Below are positions 54,299 to 63,668 of a stretch of DNA of 64,000 nt, piece after piece. Positions within the stretch are counted from its first letter, which is position 1. Every line of letters starts with the position of its first letter. The notes under the pieces are model-generated. The model was not told the origin of the DNA. It ran no database searches and was given only the letters and a program-made list of their open reading frames with translations. Origin of the DNA: Actinoplanes siamensis (GTDB taxonomy: Bacteria > Actinomycetota > Actinomycetes > Mycobacteriales > Micromonosporaceae); the NCBI RefSeq assembly GCF_016862395.1, contig NZ_BOMW01000057.1:23404-87403 (forward strand), given 5' to 3'. The translations under genes were made by a program, and so were the position numbers.

Positions 54299-54865
54299 AT
54301 GACGGAGATCGTGCTGATCCGGCACGGGCAGACGGAGTGGAGCGTCAACGGGCGGCACACGTCGTACACGGATCTGGAACTGACCGCGGAGGGCGAGGCG
54401 CAGGCCCGCCGTGCCGGGGAGCGGCTCGGCGGGCGCGAGTTCACGGCGGTGATCTCGAGTCCGCGCCGGCGGGCGCTGCGGACCGCGGAGCTGGCCGGGC
54501 TGACCGTGACCGAGGTGACCGAGGATCTGGCCGAGTGGAACTACGGGGAGTACGAGGGGATCACCACCAAGCAGATCCGGGTGGACCGGCCGGGCTGGTC
54601 GCTGTGGGCGGACGGCTGTCCGGGCGGTGAGTCGCCGGAGCAGGTGGGGGCCCGACTCGACCGGGTCCTGGCGCGGGCGCGGTCGCTCGGCGGTGATGTC
54701 GCCCTGGTCGGGCATGGGCACAGCCTCCGGGTCACCGGGGCGCGCTGGATCGGGCTGCCGCCGAGCGCGGGTGGACTGTTGAGGCTGGACACCGCGACGG
54801 TGTCGGTGCTCGGGTTCGAGCACGAGACCGACCCGGTGATCAGCGCCTGGAACGCGCCCTGCTGA
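54299..54865 (+). CDS. Histidine phosphatase-family protein
   Basis: A 188-aa cytoplasmic phosphatase of the phosphoglycerate-mutase-like superfamily. LIRHGQTEWS carries the phosphorylated His (RHG motif), Arg in SSPRRRALRTAEL completes the site, and the second His is in VGHGHSLR. Substrate unknown; many actinobacterial members act on sugar phosphates or nucleotides. The ATG at 54299 has AAGGGG about 6 bases upstream. It stands alone. Confidence 0.88.
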   Translation: MTEIVLIRHGQTEWSVNGRHTSYTDLELTAEGEAQARRAGERLGGREFTAVISSPRRRALRTAELAGLTVTEVTEDLAEWNYGEYEGITTKQIRVDRPGWSLWADGCPGGESPEQVGARLDRVLARARSLGGDVALVGHGHSLRVTGARWIGLPPSAGGLLRLDTATVSVLGFEHETDPVISAWNAPC

Positions 54866-55150
54866 GCCGCGTGCCCATGGCGGCGTTGACCCGCCACCGG
54901 GGGCAGTGGGCGGGGGGCCCGTCATCGCAGGACGGTTGCGATGACGGGCCGGCCCCGCCCGGTCACAGGGTGGCTCAGAGATCGCCCGGCCACGGGCGAT
55001 CAGCAATTCTCCACCCGGGACACGTCCCCGGACCGGCGCCGTGGCGTTCGACACGCGCCACGATCGGCGAACCGGCCGGAACGGTCACCCGCGCGGACTC
55101 GTTCGGCTCGACCGGGACCGCGGTCCGGGCCGAGTGTCCCGACCCTATGC

Positions 55151-55174
55151 TGACACGTGTAAGTAGTAAAGTCA
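55151..55174. promoter_or_regulatory. Candidate operator before LacI gene
   Basis: TGAC (55151-55154) and GTCA (55171-55174) flank an AT-rich core containing the palindrome ACACGTGT (55153-55160), directly upstream of the LacI gene at 55179. It may be the promoter/autoregulatory site. The rest of the 310-base gap shows nothing. Confidence 0.4.
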
Positions 55175-55178
55175 CCCC

Positions 55179-56156
55179 ATGCCTGAGCCTCGCCGGATCA
55201 CCAGCGCCGACGTCGCGCGGCGGGCCGGGGTGTCCCGCGCCACGGTCAGCTACGTCCTGAACGCCACGCCCGGCCAGAGCATCTCGCCGGCCACCCGGTC
55301 GCGGGTCCTGGAAGCCGCCGCCGGACTGGGGTACGCGCCGTCCGCCGCCGCGCGCACGCTGCGCACCGGGCGCTCCGACGTGGTGCTCTGCCTGCTGCCG
55401 GACTGGCCGATCGGCAACGAGGTGGGCAACCTGCTCGGCAACCTCTCCACCGAGCTGGCCCGCGCGGGGCTGACGTTCGTGGCGCACCCGGGCAGCCGGG
55501 CGGACCGGCCGATCGCGGAGATCTGGAAGGCGATCACTCCGGCCGCGGTGCTGTCGTTCTCGGACTTCTCCGACGGCGAGACGGAGGCCATGCGGGCCGC
55601 CGGGGTGGCGCTGGTGGTCGCCCTGCTGGGCCGGGCCGGGCGGCACGGGCGCGAGCTCGAGGTGCCGCAACAGCTGATCGGGCGGCGACAGGCGGAACAC
55701 CTCTGCGGCGCGGGGCATCGGCGCCTCGGCTACGCGTACCCCGACGATCCGCGGCTGCAGATCTTCGCGGAGCCCCGCCTGTCCGGGGTACGGGCCTTCG
55801 GGGAGCCGGTGGTGCGGACCGTTCCGCTGGACGCGGGGCCGGCGGCGGACGCGGTGGCGCGCTGGTGTGCCGACGGCGTGACCGGGATCTGCGCGTACAA
55901 CGACGAGGTGGCTCTCGCGGTGCTCGCCGGAGCACGCCGGCTCGGGCCGGGGGCGCCCGCCGGCCTCGCGGTGATCGGGGTGGACGACATCCCGGCGGCG
56001 CGGCTGGCCGTTCCGCCGCTGACCACCGTGACGACAGATCAGCGGATGCTCGCCGTGCACCTGGCCACCACGGTGGTGGCGGCGGTCGGCGGGCGGACCG
56101 GGCCGCCGCTGCCCACCGACGACCTGATCCGCGTGGTGGTCCGCGAGTCGGCCTGA
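55179..56156 (+). CDS. LacI-family transcriptional regulator
   Basis: A 325-aa repressor: HTH at residues 6-27 (ITSADVARRAGVSRATVSYV), hinge helix LGYAPSAAARTLR, then the effector domain with an unusual nucleotide-poor ligand lobe ending VIGVDDIPAARLAVPPLTTV. ATG overlapping no other gene; the upstream sequence shows no good Shine-Dalgarno, only CACCCC. Its target is unknown; no sugar-use operon lies next to it. It is followed by a 350-base gap. Confidence 0.88.
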   Translation: MPEPRRITSADVARRAGVSRATVSYVLNATPGQSISPATRSRVLEAAAGLGYAPSAAARTLRTGRSDVVLCLLPDWPIGNEVGNLLGNLSTELARAGLTFVAHPGSRADRPIAEIWKAITPAAVLSFSDFSDGETEAMRAAGVALVVALLGRAGRHGRELEVPQQLIGRRQAEHLCGAGHRRLGYAYPDDPRLQIFAEPRLSGVRAFGEPVVRTVPLDAGPAADAVARWCADGVTGICAYNDEVALAVLAGARRLGPGAPAGLAVIGVDDIPAARLAVPPLTTVTTDQRMLAVHLATTVVAAVGGRTGPPLPTDDLIRVVVRESA

Positions 56157-56346
56157 CATCGAATACACAGGCACGGCACACGGGGTCTCCAGGTCGGGGG
56201 CGAATCGTGGAGGCGTCACGAGGGACCCACCGGGCCTGCCGGCGGCGGCAGCTCTCGGAACGCTGGGCGAACCTCGACCTCGCCCCGCCCACCTGACCCC
56301 GAGCCCCCGCCACGCGGGAGGGGCCGGAGGCGCCCCTACGGCCAGT

Positions 56347-56470
56347 CGGCGGCGTCCCGCTGCCAGTGAGGGGTCCCTCCGGGATCGTGAGGCGCCGCTG
56401 ACCTCAGCCGGCGGCGTCCCGCTGGCAAGCGGGGTCTCTCCGGAGCCGTGAGGCACCGCCGAGCGCCGGC
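56347..56470. repeat. Two-copy tandem repeat of about 62 bp
   Basis: CGGCGGCGTCCCGCTG starts at 56347 and again at 56409, followed in both by similar GGGGTC-CTCCGG-GTGAGGC sequence (about 80% alike). It lies in the gap after the LacI gene, where no gene was seen. Confidence 0.65.
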
Positions 56471-56513
56471 CGGCGGGGGCCGGCAGGCAGGGGGAGAGGT
56501 GCGCCGGGGGTGG

Positions 56514-59288
56514 TCACCGGGCGGCCAGCAGGTGCGCCATCTCGGTGCGGGAGCGGACCCCCAGCCGCGCGAACACGTTCCGCAGATGATGATCCACGGT
56601 CCGCGGGCTCAGGTGCAGTTCCTGCGCCACCTCACGGTTGGTGGCGCCCTCGGCGACCAGGGCCGCGATCCGCTCCTGCTGGGCGGTCAGCGCGGCGCCG
56701 CCGGGGCCGCGGCGTGGCCCGGGTGCCGGCACGACGATCGGGGGTTCGCACCGTTCGCCCGCCGCCCGCAGCTCCCGCACGCTCTGCGCGGCCCACGGAT
56801 CCGCTCCCAGCAGACGGAACGTCTCCGCCGCCCGCCGCAGGTGCTCGCGCGCCGCGACGTGCCGTCGGCGCCGGCGCAGCAGCCGCCCGTACAGCAGCTC
56901 GGTGTGCGCCCGGGGGAACCCGCCCTCGCCGGTCCGGCGCAGCGCCGCGTGGAAGTGCGCCTCGGCCGCCTCGCCGTCGCGCGTCCGCAGTGCCCGGCAC
57001 CTGTCGCGCAGCGCCAGCCAGCTGTCCTGTCCGGTCCGCCCGGCCCACTCGTCGAACCCCGTCGCCACCGTGGCCAGCGCGGGTTCCGGTCCGGCCGCCT
57101 CGAGCAGGTGCGGCACCACGGCGACCCGCAGCAGCACCGACCCGCGTCCGGGCGGCCCGGCCACGATGGTGTGCAGGCGGACGGCCGCGGCCCCGGGGCG
57201 CCCGTCGATCAGGTCGAGCAGCGCGAGGGCCCACTCGCAGAGGGGCCCCACCTGGCCGGTGCCGGTCGCCGCCCGGATCCGGGTCTGCCCGCTGTCCCGG
57301 TCCCCGACCAGGGCGGCGAGCACCGCGAGCAGCCCCAGATGGGTGCCGGCCAGCGCGCTCTGCCCGGTCTCGCGCGCCACGGCCACGCCGTCCAGCGCCG
57401 CGGTGGTCGCCGCGTCGTAGTCGCCGGACGCCATCCCGGCGAGCGCCGCGAGTTCCAGCGCGCGCGGCACCAGGCTGTGTGCGCCGCACGCCCCGGCCAG
57501 CACCGCCGCCCGGGCCGCCGCCGAGGTGGCCCGCCGGGCGTCACCGACGATGATCCCCGCGGTGGCGGCCCTGATCAGCGGGATCGGCTCGGCGACGTGG
57601 CCGGCCAGGTCCAGTTCCCGCCGGAACCGGCCGAACGCGGCCGGCTCGTCGCCGCGGGCCAGCTCGGCGAGCCCGGCCACGTGGTGGTAGGCCATCGCCA
57701 GGCCGGGCGGCTCGCCGCCGTGCTGTCCCGCGGTGACCCGCCGGGCCAGCGCCGCATATCGTCCCCGCTCCCCGGCCAGGCCGGCGGCTTCCCCGGCGAG
57801 CGAGAGGGCGTCGAGCGCCGCTTCCGGATCGGCGTCGCCGGCCTGGGCGGCCAGGTCCATCAGGATCTCCCGTGAGACGGGCTCGTCGGGCCGCATCTCG
57901 GCGGCCAGCCCGCGCGCCCGCAGCCGGATCGTCGCCGGCCCCGGCGGCGCCGGGATCCGCGGCCGGCCGCCACCCGATCGGTCGGGGCGCCCGGCGTGCG
58001 CGGAACGAGAGCGACTCGGCGAGGCGCCCTGGTCCCCTTCCGCGGAAGGGGTGCGACCGGGCGCGGCGCTCTGGTCCGCGGAAGGGCTGTGACCGGCCGT
58101 GGCGCTCTGTTCGGCTGTGCGCAGCAGCAGGGTGGCCTCGTGCGGCCGGCCCGCCAGCCAGGCCGCCCGGGCGGCCCGGAGCAGCCCGGTGTCCCGGGCG
58201 GCGGGATCCGGGGTGAGCTGGGCCGCGTACCGGAAGGCCGCGGCCGCGTCGGACGGCGCGGCCACCGCGGCCGCCGCGGTGAGTTCGGCGGCGAGCGCGG
58301 GGTCCGCCGTGGTCGCGGCCGCGGCGCGGTGCAGCAGCGCGTCCAGATCGCGGCCGCCGGCGGTGGCGGCCTCGGCCAGCGCGAGGTGCACGGTCCGCCG
58401 CGCGACCGCCGGCATTTCCCGGTACGCGACGCTGCGCGCCACCGCTGATCCGAAGCGGACAGACGTCCCGTCGATCGTGATCAGCCCCGCCTGCTCGGCC
58501 GGCCGGAAGTCCGCCAGCCGGCTGCCGGCGCACGCGGTGAGCAGGCCGGGGAGCGTGGCCGGGGGATCGGCGGAGGCCAGGAACACCAGGTCCCGGGTGA
58601 CCGGCGGGAGGGCGGCCAGCTCGGCGTGCAGACGGCGGCGCAGCGGGCTGTCCGGCGGCAGGCTGGCCGGGAGCGGGGCGTAGCCACGGCGCTGGGTGGG
58701 CGAGAGCGCGCCGGCCAGCTCGGTGAGGGCGGCCGGGTTGCCGCCGGAGAGCTCGGTCAGCGCGGTCGCCACGTCGTCGGTGATGTCGGCGGGGAGCAGG
58801 GCGCGGCATTCCGGCGGGGACAGCGGCGGCAGCTGGCGGACCGGCAGATCCGCCGCCGCCAGCCCGGGTGGGCCGGCGGCCAGGATGGCGAGCCGGGTGT
58901 CCGCGGCCCGGCGGGCGGCGTAGCCGAGAGCGGCGAGGGACGGTTCGTCGAGGAGATGGGCGTCGTCCAGCAGGATCAACAGCGGGCGGTGGGCCGAGGC
59001 GGCGCGGAGGAAATCAAGAAGTGCCTCGCCGGCGGCGACCATGTCGTCCGGGGATCGCGGATTCCGGAAGCCGGCCAGGCGGCGCAGGGCGGCTCCGGGC
59101 AGCATGCGTTCGGCGGCGTGACCGGGAACAGTGCGCACCGTCCAGCCGGTGGCCTGCGCGGCGGCGGTGGCCAGCAGCGTGCTTCGGCCGGAGCCGGGAG
59201 CGCCGCACAGCACCAGCGCGCCGCCGTGACCGGCCGCGGCGGCCCGCAGCAGGCGCTCAACTTCCTGCACTAAGGGTGCATGAAACAT
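56514..59288 (-). CDS. LAL-type LuxR regulator with ATPase domain
   Basis: A 924-aa regulator: N-terminal STAND/AAA domain (Walker A GAPGSGRSTL, with Arg in place of Lys; Walker B LLILLDDAHLLD), helical TPR-like middle with a Ser/Pro-rich insertion around 420-460, C-terminal LuxR HTH (ATNREVAQELHLSPRTVDHHLRNVFARLGVRSR). Large ATP-binding LuxR proteins act as inducer-dependent activators. It is divergent from the polyester hydrolase gene with about 186 bases between starts, so it is a candidate activator. The ATG at 59288 is my choice; GTG at 59270 is possible. Confidence 0.88.
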   Translation of the reverse strand: MFHAPLVQEVERLLRAAAAGHGGALVLCGAPGSGRSTLLATAAAQATGWTVRTVPGHAAERMLPGAALRRLAGFRNPRSPDDMVAAGEALLDFLRAASAHRPLLILLDDAHLLDEPSLAALGYAARRAADTRLAILAAGPPGLAAADLPVRQLPPLSPPECRALLPADITDDVATALTELSGGNPAALTELAGALSPTQRRGYAPLPASLPPDSPLRRRLHAELAALPPVTRDLVFLASADPPATLPGLLTACAGSRLADFRPAEQAGLITIDGTSVRFGSAVARSVAYREMPAVARRTVHLALAEAATAGGRDLDALLHRAAAATTADPALAAELTAAAAVAAPSDAAAAFRYAAQLTPDPAARDTGLLRAARAAWLAGRPHEATLLLRTAEQSATAGHSPSADQSAAPGRTPSAEGDQGASPSRSRSAHAGRPDRSGGGRPRIPAPPGPATIRLRARGLAAEMRPDEPVSREILMDLAAQAGDADPEAALDALSLAGEAAGLAGERGRYAALARRVTAGQHGGEPPGLAMAYHHVAGLAELARGDEPAAFGRFRRELDLAGHVAEPIPLIRAATAGIIVGDARRATSAAARAAVLAGACGAHSLVPRALELAALAGMASGDYDAATTAALDGVAVARETGQSALAGTHLGLLAVLAALVGDRDSGQTRIRAATGTGQVGPLCEWALALLDLIDGRPGAAAVRLHTIVAGPPGRGSVLLRVAVVPHLLEAAGPEPALATVATGFDEWAGRTGQDSWLALRDRCRALRTRDGEAAEAHFHAALRRTGEGGFPRAHTELLYGRLLRRRRRHVAAREHLRRAAETFRLLGADPWAAQSVRELRAAGERCEPPIVVPAPGPRRGPGGAALTAQQERIAALVAEGATNREVAQELHLSPRTVDHHLRNVFARLGVRSRTEMAHLLAAR

Positions 59289-59474
59289 GCCGAGAGTCTG
59301 GCCGCCGGACGGCCGAAACGAAAGAAGCTCGCCGATGTCGTGCAGAGGATGAAATTTCCGGGATGTTGCGGCGCGATGAACACATGGCTGGTGATTTCGC
59401 CGATGCGTGCCCGGATCCGGGTTGCGCAGACTGGCGCTCGTCGATCCGTCCCCCCAGGTGAAGGAGTGTTCGAC

Positions 59475-60344
59475 GTGCACCGATCATGGAAGAGGTTCCT
59501 GGTGAGCGCGGCTGCCGCGGTGGCGCTCACGGCACCGCTCGGCGCCGCCGCCGCGTACGCCGCCGACAATCCCTACCAGCGCGGTCCGGCGCCGACGCTG
59601 GCCGCCCTGGAGGCCGGCCGCGGACCGTACGCGGTCTCGCAGGTGGACGTCTCCCGGCTGAGCGTCTCCGGCTTCGGCGGCGGGACGATCTACTACCCGA
59701 CGTCGACAGCGGACGGAACCTTCGGCGCGATCGCGATCTCGCCCGGCTACACCGCGTACTGGTCGAGCATCTCCTGGCTGGGCCCGCGCCTCGCCTCGCA
59801 CGGCTTCGTGGTGATCGGCATCGAGACGCTGACCACCCTGGACCAGCCGGACTCGCGCGGGAGCCAGCTGCTGGCCGCGCTGGACTACCTGACCCAGCGC
59901 AGCTCGGTGCGCAGCCGGGTGGACGCGAGCCGCCTCGCGGTGGGCGGGCACTCGATGGGCGGCGGCGGTAGCCTCGAGGCGGCAAGTGACAGGCCGTCGC
60001 TGCAGGCCGCGGTGCCACTGGCGCCGTGGAACACCGACAAGTCGTGGACCGAGCTGCGGGTCCCGACGCTGATCGTGGGCGGGCAGGCGGACGCCATCGC
60101 GCCGGTGGCCAGCCACTCGATCCCGTTCTACAACAGCATCCCGAGCTCCGCGGAGAAGTCGTACGTGGAGCTGACCGGGCAGAGCCACTTCTTCCCGCAG
60201 ACGGTGAACACCACGACAGCGGTGCAGGCGGTGTCCTGGCTGAAGCGGTTCGTCGACAACGACACCCGCTACGACCAGTTCCTCTGCCCCGGGCCGAGCG
60301 GCCTGCTCGTCTCCGACTACCGGGCCACCTGCCCGCTCACCTGA
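59475..60344 (+). CDS. Secreted cutinase/PETase-type polyester hydrolase
   Basis: A 289-aa secreted esterase closely resembling actinobacterial cutinases active on PET (Thermobifida Cut/LCC type). A signal peptide (1-29) is followed by the mature start ADNPYQRGPAPT. Triad: Ser160 in GHSMGG, Asp206 in GGQADAIAPV, His238 in GQSHFFPQ. Tyr92 (SPGYTA) and Trp185 (PWNTDK) line the family's aromatic clamp; C271 and C286 form the usual terminal disulfide. The Phe-Phe-Pro after the His differs from the common Phe-Ala-Pro. GTG start with AAGGAG 8 bases upstream. Confidence 0.92.
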   Translation: MHRSWKRFLVSAAAAVALTAPLGAAAAYAADNPYQRGPAPTLAALEAGRGPYAVSQVDVSRLSVSGFGGGTIYYPTSTADGTFGAIAISPGYTAYWSSISWLGPRLASHGFVVIGIETLTTLDQPDSRGSQLLAALDYLTQRSSVRSRVDASRLAVGGHSMGGGGSLEAASDRPSLQAAVPLAPWNTDKSWTELRVPTLIVGGQADAIAPVASHSIPFYNSIPSSAEKSYVELTGQSHFFPQTVNTTTAVQAVSWLKRFVDNDTRYDQFLCPGPSGLLVSDYRATCPLT

Positions 60345-60359
60345 GACGTCTGCGCGCGG

Positions 60360-60390
60360 GCGCGGCCGGCAGACCCCCTGCCGGCCGCGC
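60360..60390 (+). terminator. Strong hairpin after polyester hydrolase gene
   Basis: Perfect 13-bp stem (60360-60372 with 60378-60390), loop ACCCC, 15 bases after the stop. Confidence 0.85.
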
Positions 60391-60447
60391 CGTTGCGTGA
60401 CCGTGCCGGCGTCGCCGCGACGGGACGGACGACGCCGGCACGGTGGA

Positions 60448-60600
60448 TCAGGAGGTGGCCGCCGTCGACGGCTCGAGCACCGCGCAGGTCTCGACAGCCT
60501 TCTTGGTGGTGGCGTCCGAGGCGTTCAGGTTCGCGGTGTCGGTCACGCCGTTCTTGCGCAGGCAGTCGATGTACGCCGCGTTCGCGCCCCCGCCGCCGCC
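60448..60600 (-). pseudogene. Half of a small secreted-protein gene, inverted relative to its other half
   Basis: Minus-strand codons read ANAAYIDCLRKNGVTDTANL and continue DASDATTKKAVETC-like to a stop at 60448. This resembles the middle domain of a small actinobacterial secreted protein with a Cys-x-x-x-Asn-Gly motif. No start or signal peptide precedes it. The DUF5666-like portion that I would expect to follow is on the opposite strand, immediately across a GC palindrome. Confidence 0.5.
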
Positions 60601-60828
60601 GCGGCGGACACCACCGGCACGGTGAAGCTGGTCAACGGCACCACGATCTACCTGCGAACCGCCGACGGCACCGTGGTGACGGTCAACACCGACGGCGGCA
60701 CGACCGTGTCGACGGCCAGGAAGGGCAAGCTCAGCGACGTCAAGGCGGGCGACTCGGTCACAGTCAGGGGCGCCGCCGGCAGCGACGGCGCGGTCACCGC
60801 CACCTCGGTCACCGCACAGGCCAAGTGA
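60601..60828 (+). pseudogene. DUF5666-like C-terminal half, no start
   Basis: Plus-strand codons read AAADTTGTVKLVNGTTIYLR, then VSTARKGKLSDVKAGDSVTV, then a stop at 60826-60828: a beta-strand domain like DUF5666, normally found at the C-terminus of a secreted protein. There is no start codon, signal peptide or Shine-Dalgarno upstream, where the sequence is the antisense of the other fragment. Confidence 0.5.
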
Positions 60829-60861
60829 CGAACCACCCATTGATGAGCGTGCCCTCTGGTC

Positions 60862-60888
60862 CCTAGGCTGAGCCCAGCTCAGACTAGG
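60862..60888. promoter_or_regulatory. Inverted repeat over the LAL-2 ribosome-binding site
   Basis: CCTAGGCTGAGC (60862-60873) and GCTCAGACTAGG (60877-60888) are complementary except for one base, with a 3-base loop. It ends inside the Shine-Dalgarno of the following LAL gene, so it could be an autoregulatory operator or an RNA hairpin masking the ribosome site. Confidence 0.6.
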
Positions 60889-60899
60889 GGGTGAGCCGC

Positions 60900-63668
60900 G
60901 TGCCTCGCGACCTGCCCATATTGCACGGGCGAGCGGCGCTGCTCGCGGACATCGACGCGCGTCTCGCCGCGGGCGGTGGGGTGGCCCTGCACGGGCCACC
61001 GGGCATCGGCAAGACCGCGCTGCTCGACGCCGTCGCGGACCAGGCGGCGGCCCGGGGCGAGGTGATCCTGCGCCTGCGGCCCGCGCCCGGGGAGCAGACC
61101 CTGGCGTACGCCGGGATCGCCGACCTCGTCCGGCAGGTCCCGCCGGAGACGGTGGCCGCTCTCGCCCCCGCCGCCCGCAACTCGCTGTCCGCCCTGCGGC
61201 AGGGCCGGCCGCCCCGCACCGGCGGCCCGGCCCTGGCCCGGCGCCTGCTGCTGCCGGCCCTGCTCGCGCACTGCGCCCGCGGCGCCGGCGTGCTGCTCGT
61301 CCTCGACGACGTGCAGTGGCTCGACCCGGAATCGGCAGCACTGATCGCCTTCGCGATGCGCCGCCGCCCCGGCGCCCGGATCCGCGCCGTCACCGCCGAA
61401 CGCCGCCCCGCCCATGCCGCCCGCCGCCGCGCCGCCCGACTCTGCCCGCCCCCGGTCACCGAGATCGCGGTGCCACCGCTGGGCCCGGACGACCTCACCG
61501 CCATGCTGGAGGCCCGCGGCCTGCCCTGCCGCACGGCCAGCCGCCTGCACCGGGCCAGCGCCGGCAACCCGTTCCTGGCGCTCGCCCTGGGCAGCACCGG
61601 CGCCGACGGCCCGGCCTGGCGCCCCGCCCCGCTGCCCGAGGCGGCCCGCGACCTGGCCCGCGACCTGCTCGTCGGTCTCTCCGCCGAGGTGCACGCGACG
61701 CTGCTGGTGGCGGCGCTGGCCACCGACCCGACGGTCACCCTGCTGCTGCGCGCCGGCCGCGACGACGCCGACCGGGAACTGCGGCTGGCCGCCGCGGCCG
61801 GCGTCGTCGAGGTGACCGGCGAGGCGATCCGGTTCACCCCGCCGCTGATCGCCCAGGTGCTGGTCGACGAGACCGCCGCCGGCGAACGGGCCAGGACCCA
61901 TGCCGCACTGGCCGCGGCCGCGCTCGACCCGATCGAGGCGCTGCGGCATCAAGCCCTGCGCAGCGTGCGCCCGGACGCCACGGTCGCCCGGCGGCTCGCA
62001 GCCGTGGCCGGGCAGTGCGCCGCGCGCGGCTCCGACCGTACCGCCGCGGAACTTTATCTCCTCGCCGCCGACCGCAGCCCGCACCAGCTGGCCGCCGAAC
62101 GCCTGGACTGGCTGGTCACCGCCGCCCGCACGGCGCTCACCGGCGGCGCCCCGGCCCTCGCCGGCCGGGCCGCCGAGGCGGTGATCGCGGCCGACGCGCC
62201 GGCCGGCCACCGGGTCCGCGCCCGCGTCGTCCTGATCGACCTGGCCGGCCAGGCCCTCGGCGAGATGGGCGAGATGTTCGCCGCCGCGCTCGCCGAGGCC
62301 GGCGACGACCCGGCGCTGCTCGCCCCGGTCCGCCTGCGGCTCACCTGGCAAGCCATGATCACCGGCGAGCCGGACCGGGCCGCCTTCGAGGCGCGCGGCA
62401 CCGCCGCCATCGCCCACCGCGCCGGCGACGCCACCAGCGAGGCGATGGCCCTGAGCAGCCTCGCCCAGATCCAGCGGATGCGCGGCGAGCCCGAATGGCG
62501 CGACTCGCTGGCCCGGGCGCTGGTGCTGCCCGCCTCCCCGGCGCCGGACTGGCTGCACTACGGGCCGCACTACATGGCCGCCCGCTTCGCGATGATCGAC
62601 GACCGGCTCGACGAGGCGCGCGCCGAACTGCTGCGGCTGCTCGCGGTCGCCGAGCACGACCGGATCGGCGAGGCCCGCGTCGAGGTGCTCCGCAGCCTGT
62701 CCGAAGTGGCGGCGCGGGCCGGGCGCTGCCGGGAGGCGCTACGGTACGCGCACCGCGCCGTCCAGGCCGCCCAGGAAGCCGGGTTGAGCCCCGGGCCGAC
62801 CTGGTACACGGCCGCGGTGGCGGAGCTGGCCGGCGGAAGCCTGACGGCGGCCGCCGGATTCGCGCGGCGCGGCATCCGGGCCTCCGAACAGGAAGGCGAC
62901 AACCTCTACCTGCGACGGAACCTGCACGCGCTGGGCCAGGCCGGCCTGCGCTCCGGCGACACCCGGGCCGGCGTCGCGGCGCTGCGGCGGCTGCGCGACC
63001 TCGAAGCGGAAGCCGGCAACTCGGACCCGATGATCGTACGCTGGCAGGCGGACCTGGCCGCCGGGCTGGCCGCGCTCGGCGAACACGTCGAGGCGGCCGG
63101 CACGCTGGCCCGCGCCCGGCAGGCCGCCGAACAGCTGGGCAGCACCCCGGCGCTGGCCGGATACCTGGACCGGGCCGCCGCCATCGTGCAGTCCGAGAGC
63201 GGCCAGGCGGACTCCGCCGTCGAGCTGTCCACCGCTGCGGCGCAGCTCTTCGAACAGCTGCGCCAGCCCGTCGAGCAGGGGCACGCGTTGCTGGTGGCCG
63301 GGGGAGCGGAGCGCCGGCGGCGGCGGTACGCGGCGGCCCGGCTGGCCATCGGGGCAGCCCTGGCCATCTTCCTGTCGGCGGACGCGCGGCCGTGGGCCGA
63401 GGAGACCGAGCGGGCCCTGGCCCGGACCGAGGGCAGCCTGGCGCCGGAACAGGGCCTGACGTCGACCGAGCTGCGGATCGCGGCGATGGTGCGGGACGGG
63501 GCCAGCAATCGGGAGATCGCTACGCGGCTGTATCTGAGCGTGAAGACGGTGGAGGCGACGTTGACCCGGGTTTACCGGAAGTTGGGGGTGCGGTCGCGTA
63601 CCCAGCTGTCGTCCCGTCTGCAGGCGATCGACGGGGCTCCGCTCGCGGAGCCGATGTCGCCCGCCTAG
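60900..63668 (+). CDS. LAL-type LuxR regulator with ATPase domain
   Basis: A 922-aa regulator with intact Walker A GPPGIGKTAL and Walker B VLLVLDDVQWLD, TPR-like helices from about 350 to 840, and C-terminal LuxR HTH (ASNREIATRLYLSVKTVEATLTRVYRKLGVRSR). Likely an ATP-dependent transcription activator. GTG at 60900 was chosen because AGGGGG lies 8 bases upstream; GTG 60891 would overlap its own Shine-Dalgarno. Target unknown; it shares the area with the polyester hydrolase and the other LAL protein. Confidence 0.9.
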   Translation: MPRDLPILHGRAALLADIDARLAAGGGVALHGPPGIGKTALLDAVADQAAARGEVILRLRPAPGEQTLAYAGIADLVRQVPPETVAALAPAARNSLSALRQGRPPRTGGPALARRLLLPALLAHCARGAGVLLVLDDVQWLDPESAALIAFAMRRRPGARIRAVTAERRPAHAARRRAARLCPPPVTEIAVPPLGPDDLTAMLEARGLPCRTASRLHRASAGNPFLALALGSTGADGPAWRPAPLPEAARDLARDLLVGLSAEVHATLLVAALATDPTVTLLLRAGRDDADRELRLAAAAGVVEVTGEAIRFTPPLIAQVLVDETAAGERARTHAALAAAALDPIEALRHQALRSVRPDATVARRLAAVAGQCAARGSDRTAAELYLLAADRSPHQLAAERLDWLVTAARTALTGGAPALAGRAAEAVIAADAPAGHRVRARVVLIDLAGQALGEMGEMFAAALAEAGDDPALLAPVRLRLTWQAMITGEPDRAAFEARGTAAIAHRAGDATSEAMALSSLAQIQRMRGEPEWRDSLARALVLPASPAPDWLHYGPHYMAARFAMIDDRLDEARAELLRLLAVAEHDRIGEARVEVLRSLSEVAARAGRCREALRYAHRAVQAAQEAGLSPGPTWYTAAVAELAGGSLTAAAGFARRGIRASEQEGDNLYLRRNLHALGQAGLRSGDTRAGVAALRRLRDLEAEAGNSDPMIVRWQADLAAGLAALGEHVEAAGTLARARQAAEQLGSTPALAGYLDRAAAIVQSESGQADSAVELSTAAAQLFEQLRQPVEQGHALLVAGGAERRRRRYAAARLAIGAALAIFLSADARPWAEETERALARTEGSLAPEQGLTSTELRIAAMVRDGASNREIATRLYLSVKTVEATLTRVYRKLGVRSRTQLSSRLQAIDGAPLAEPMSPA

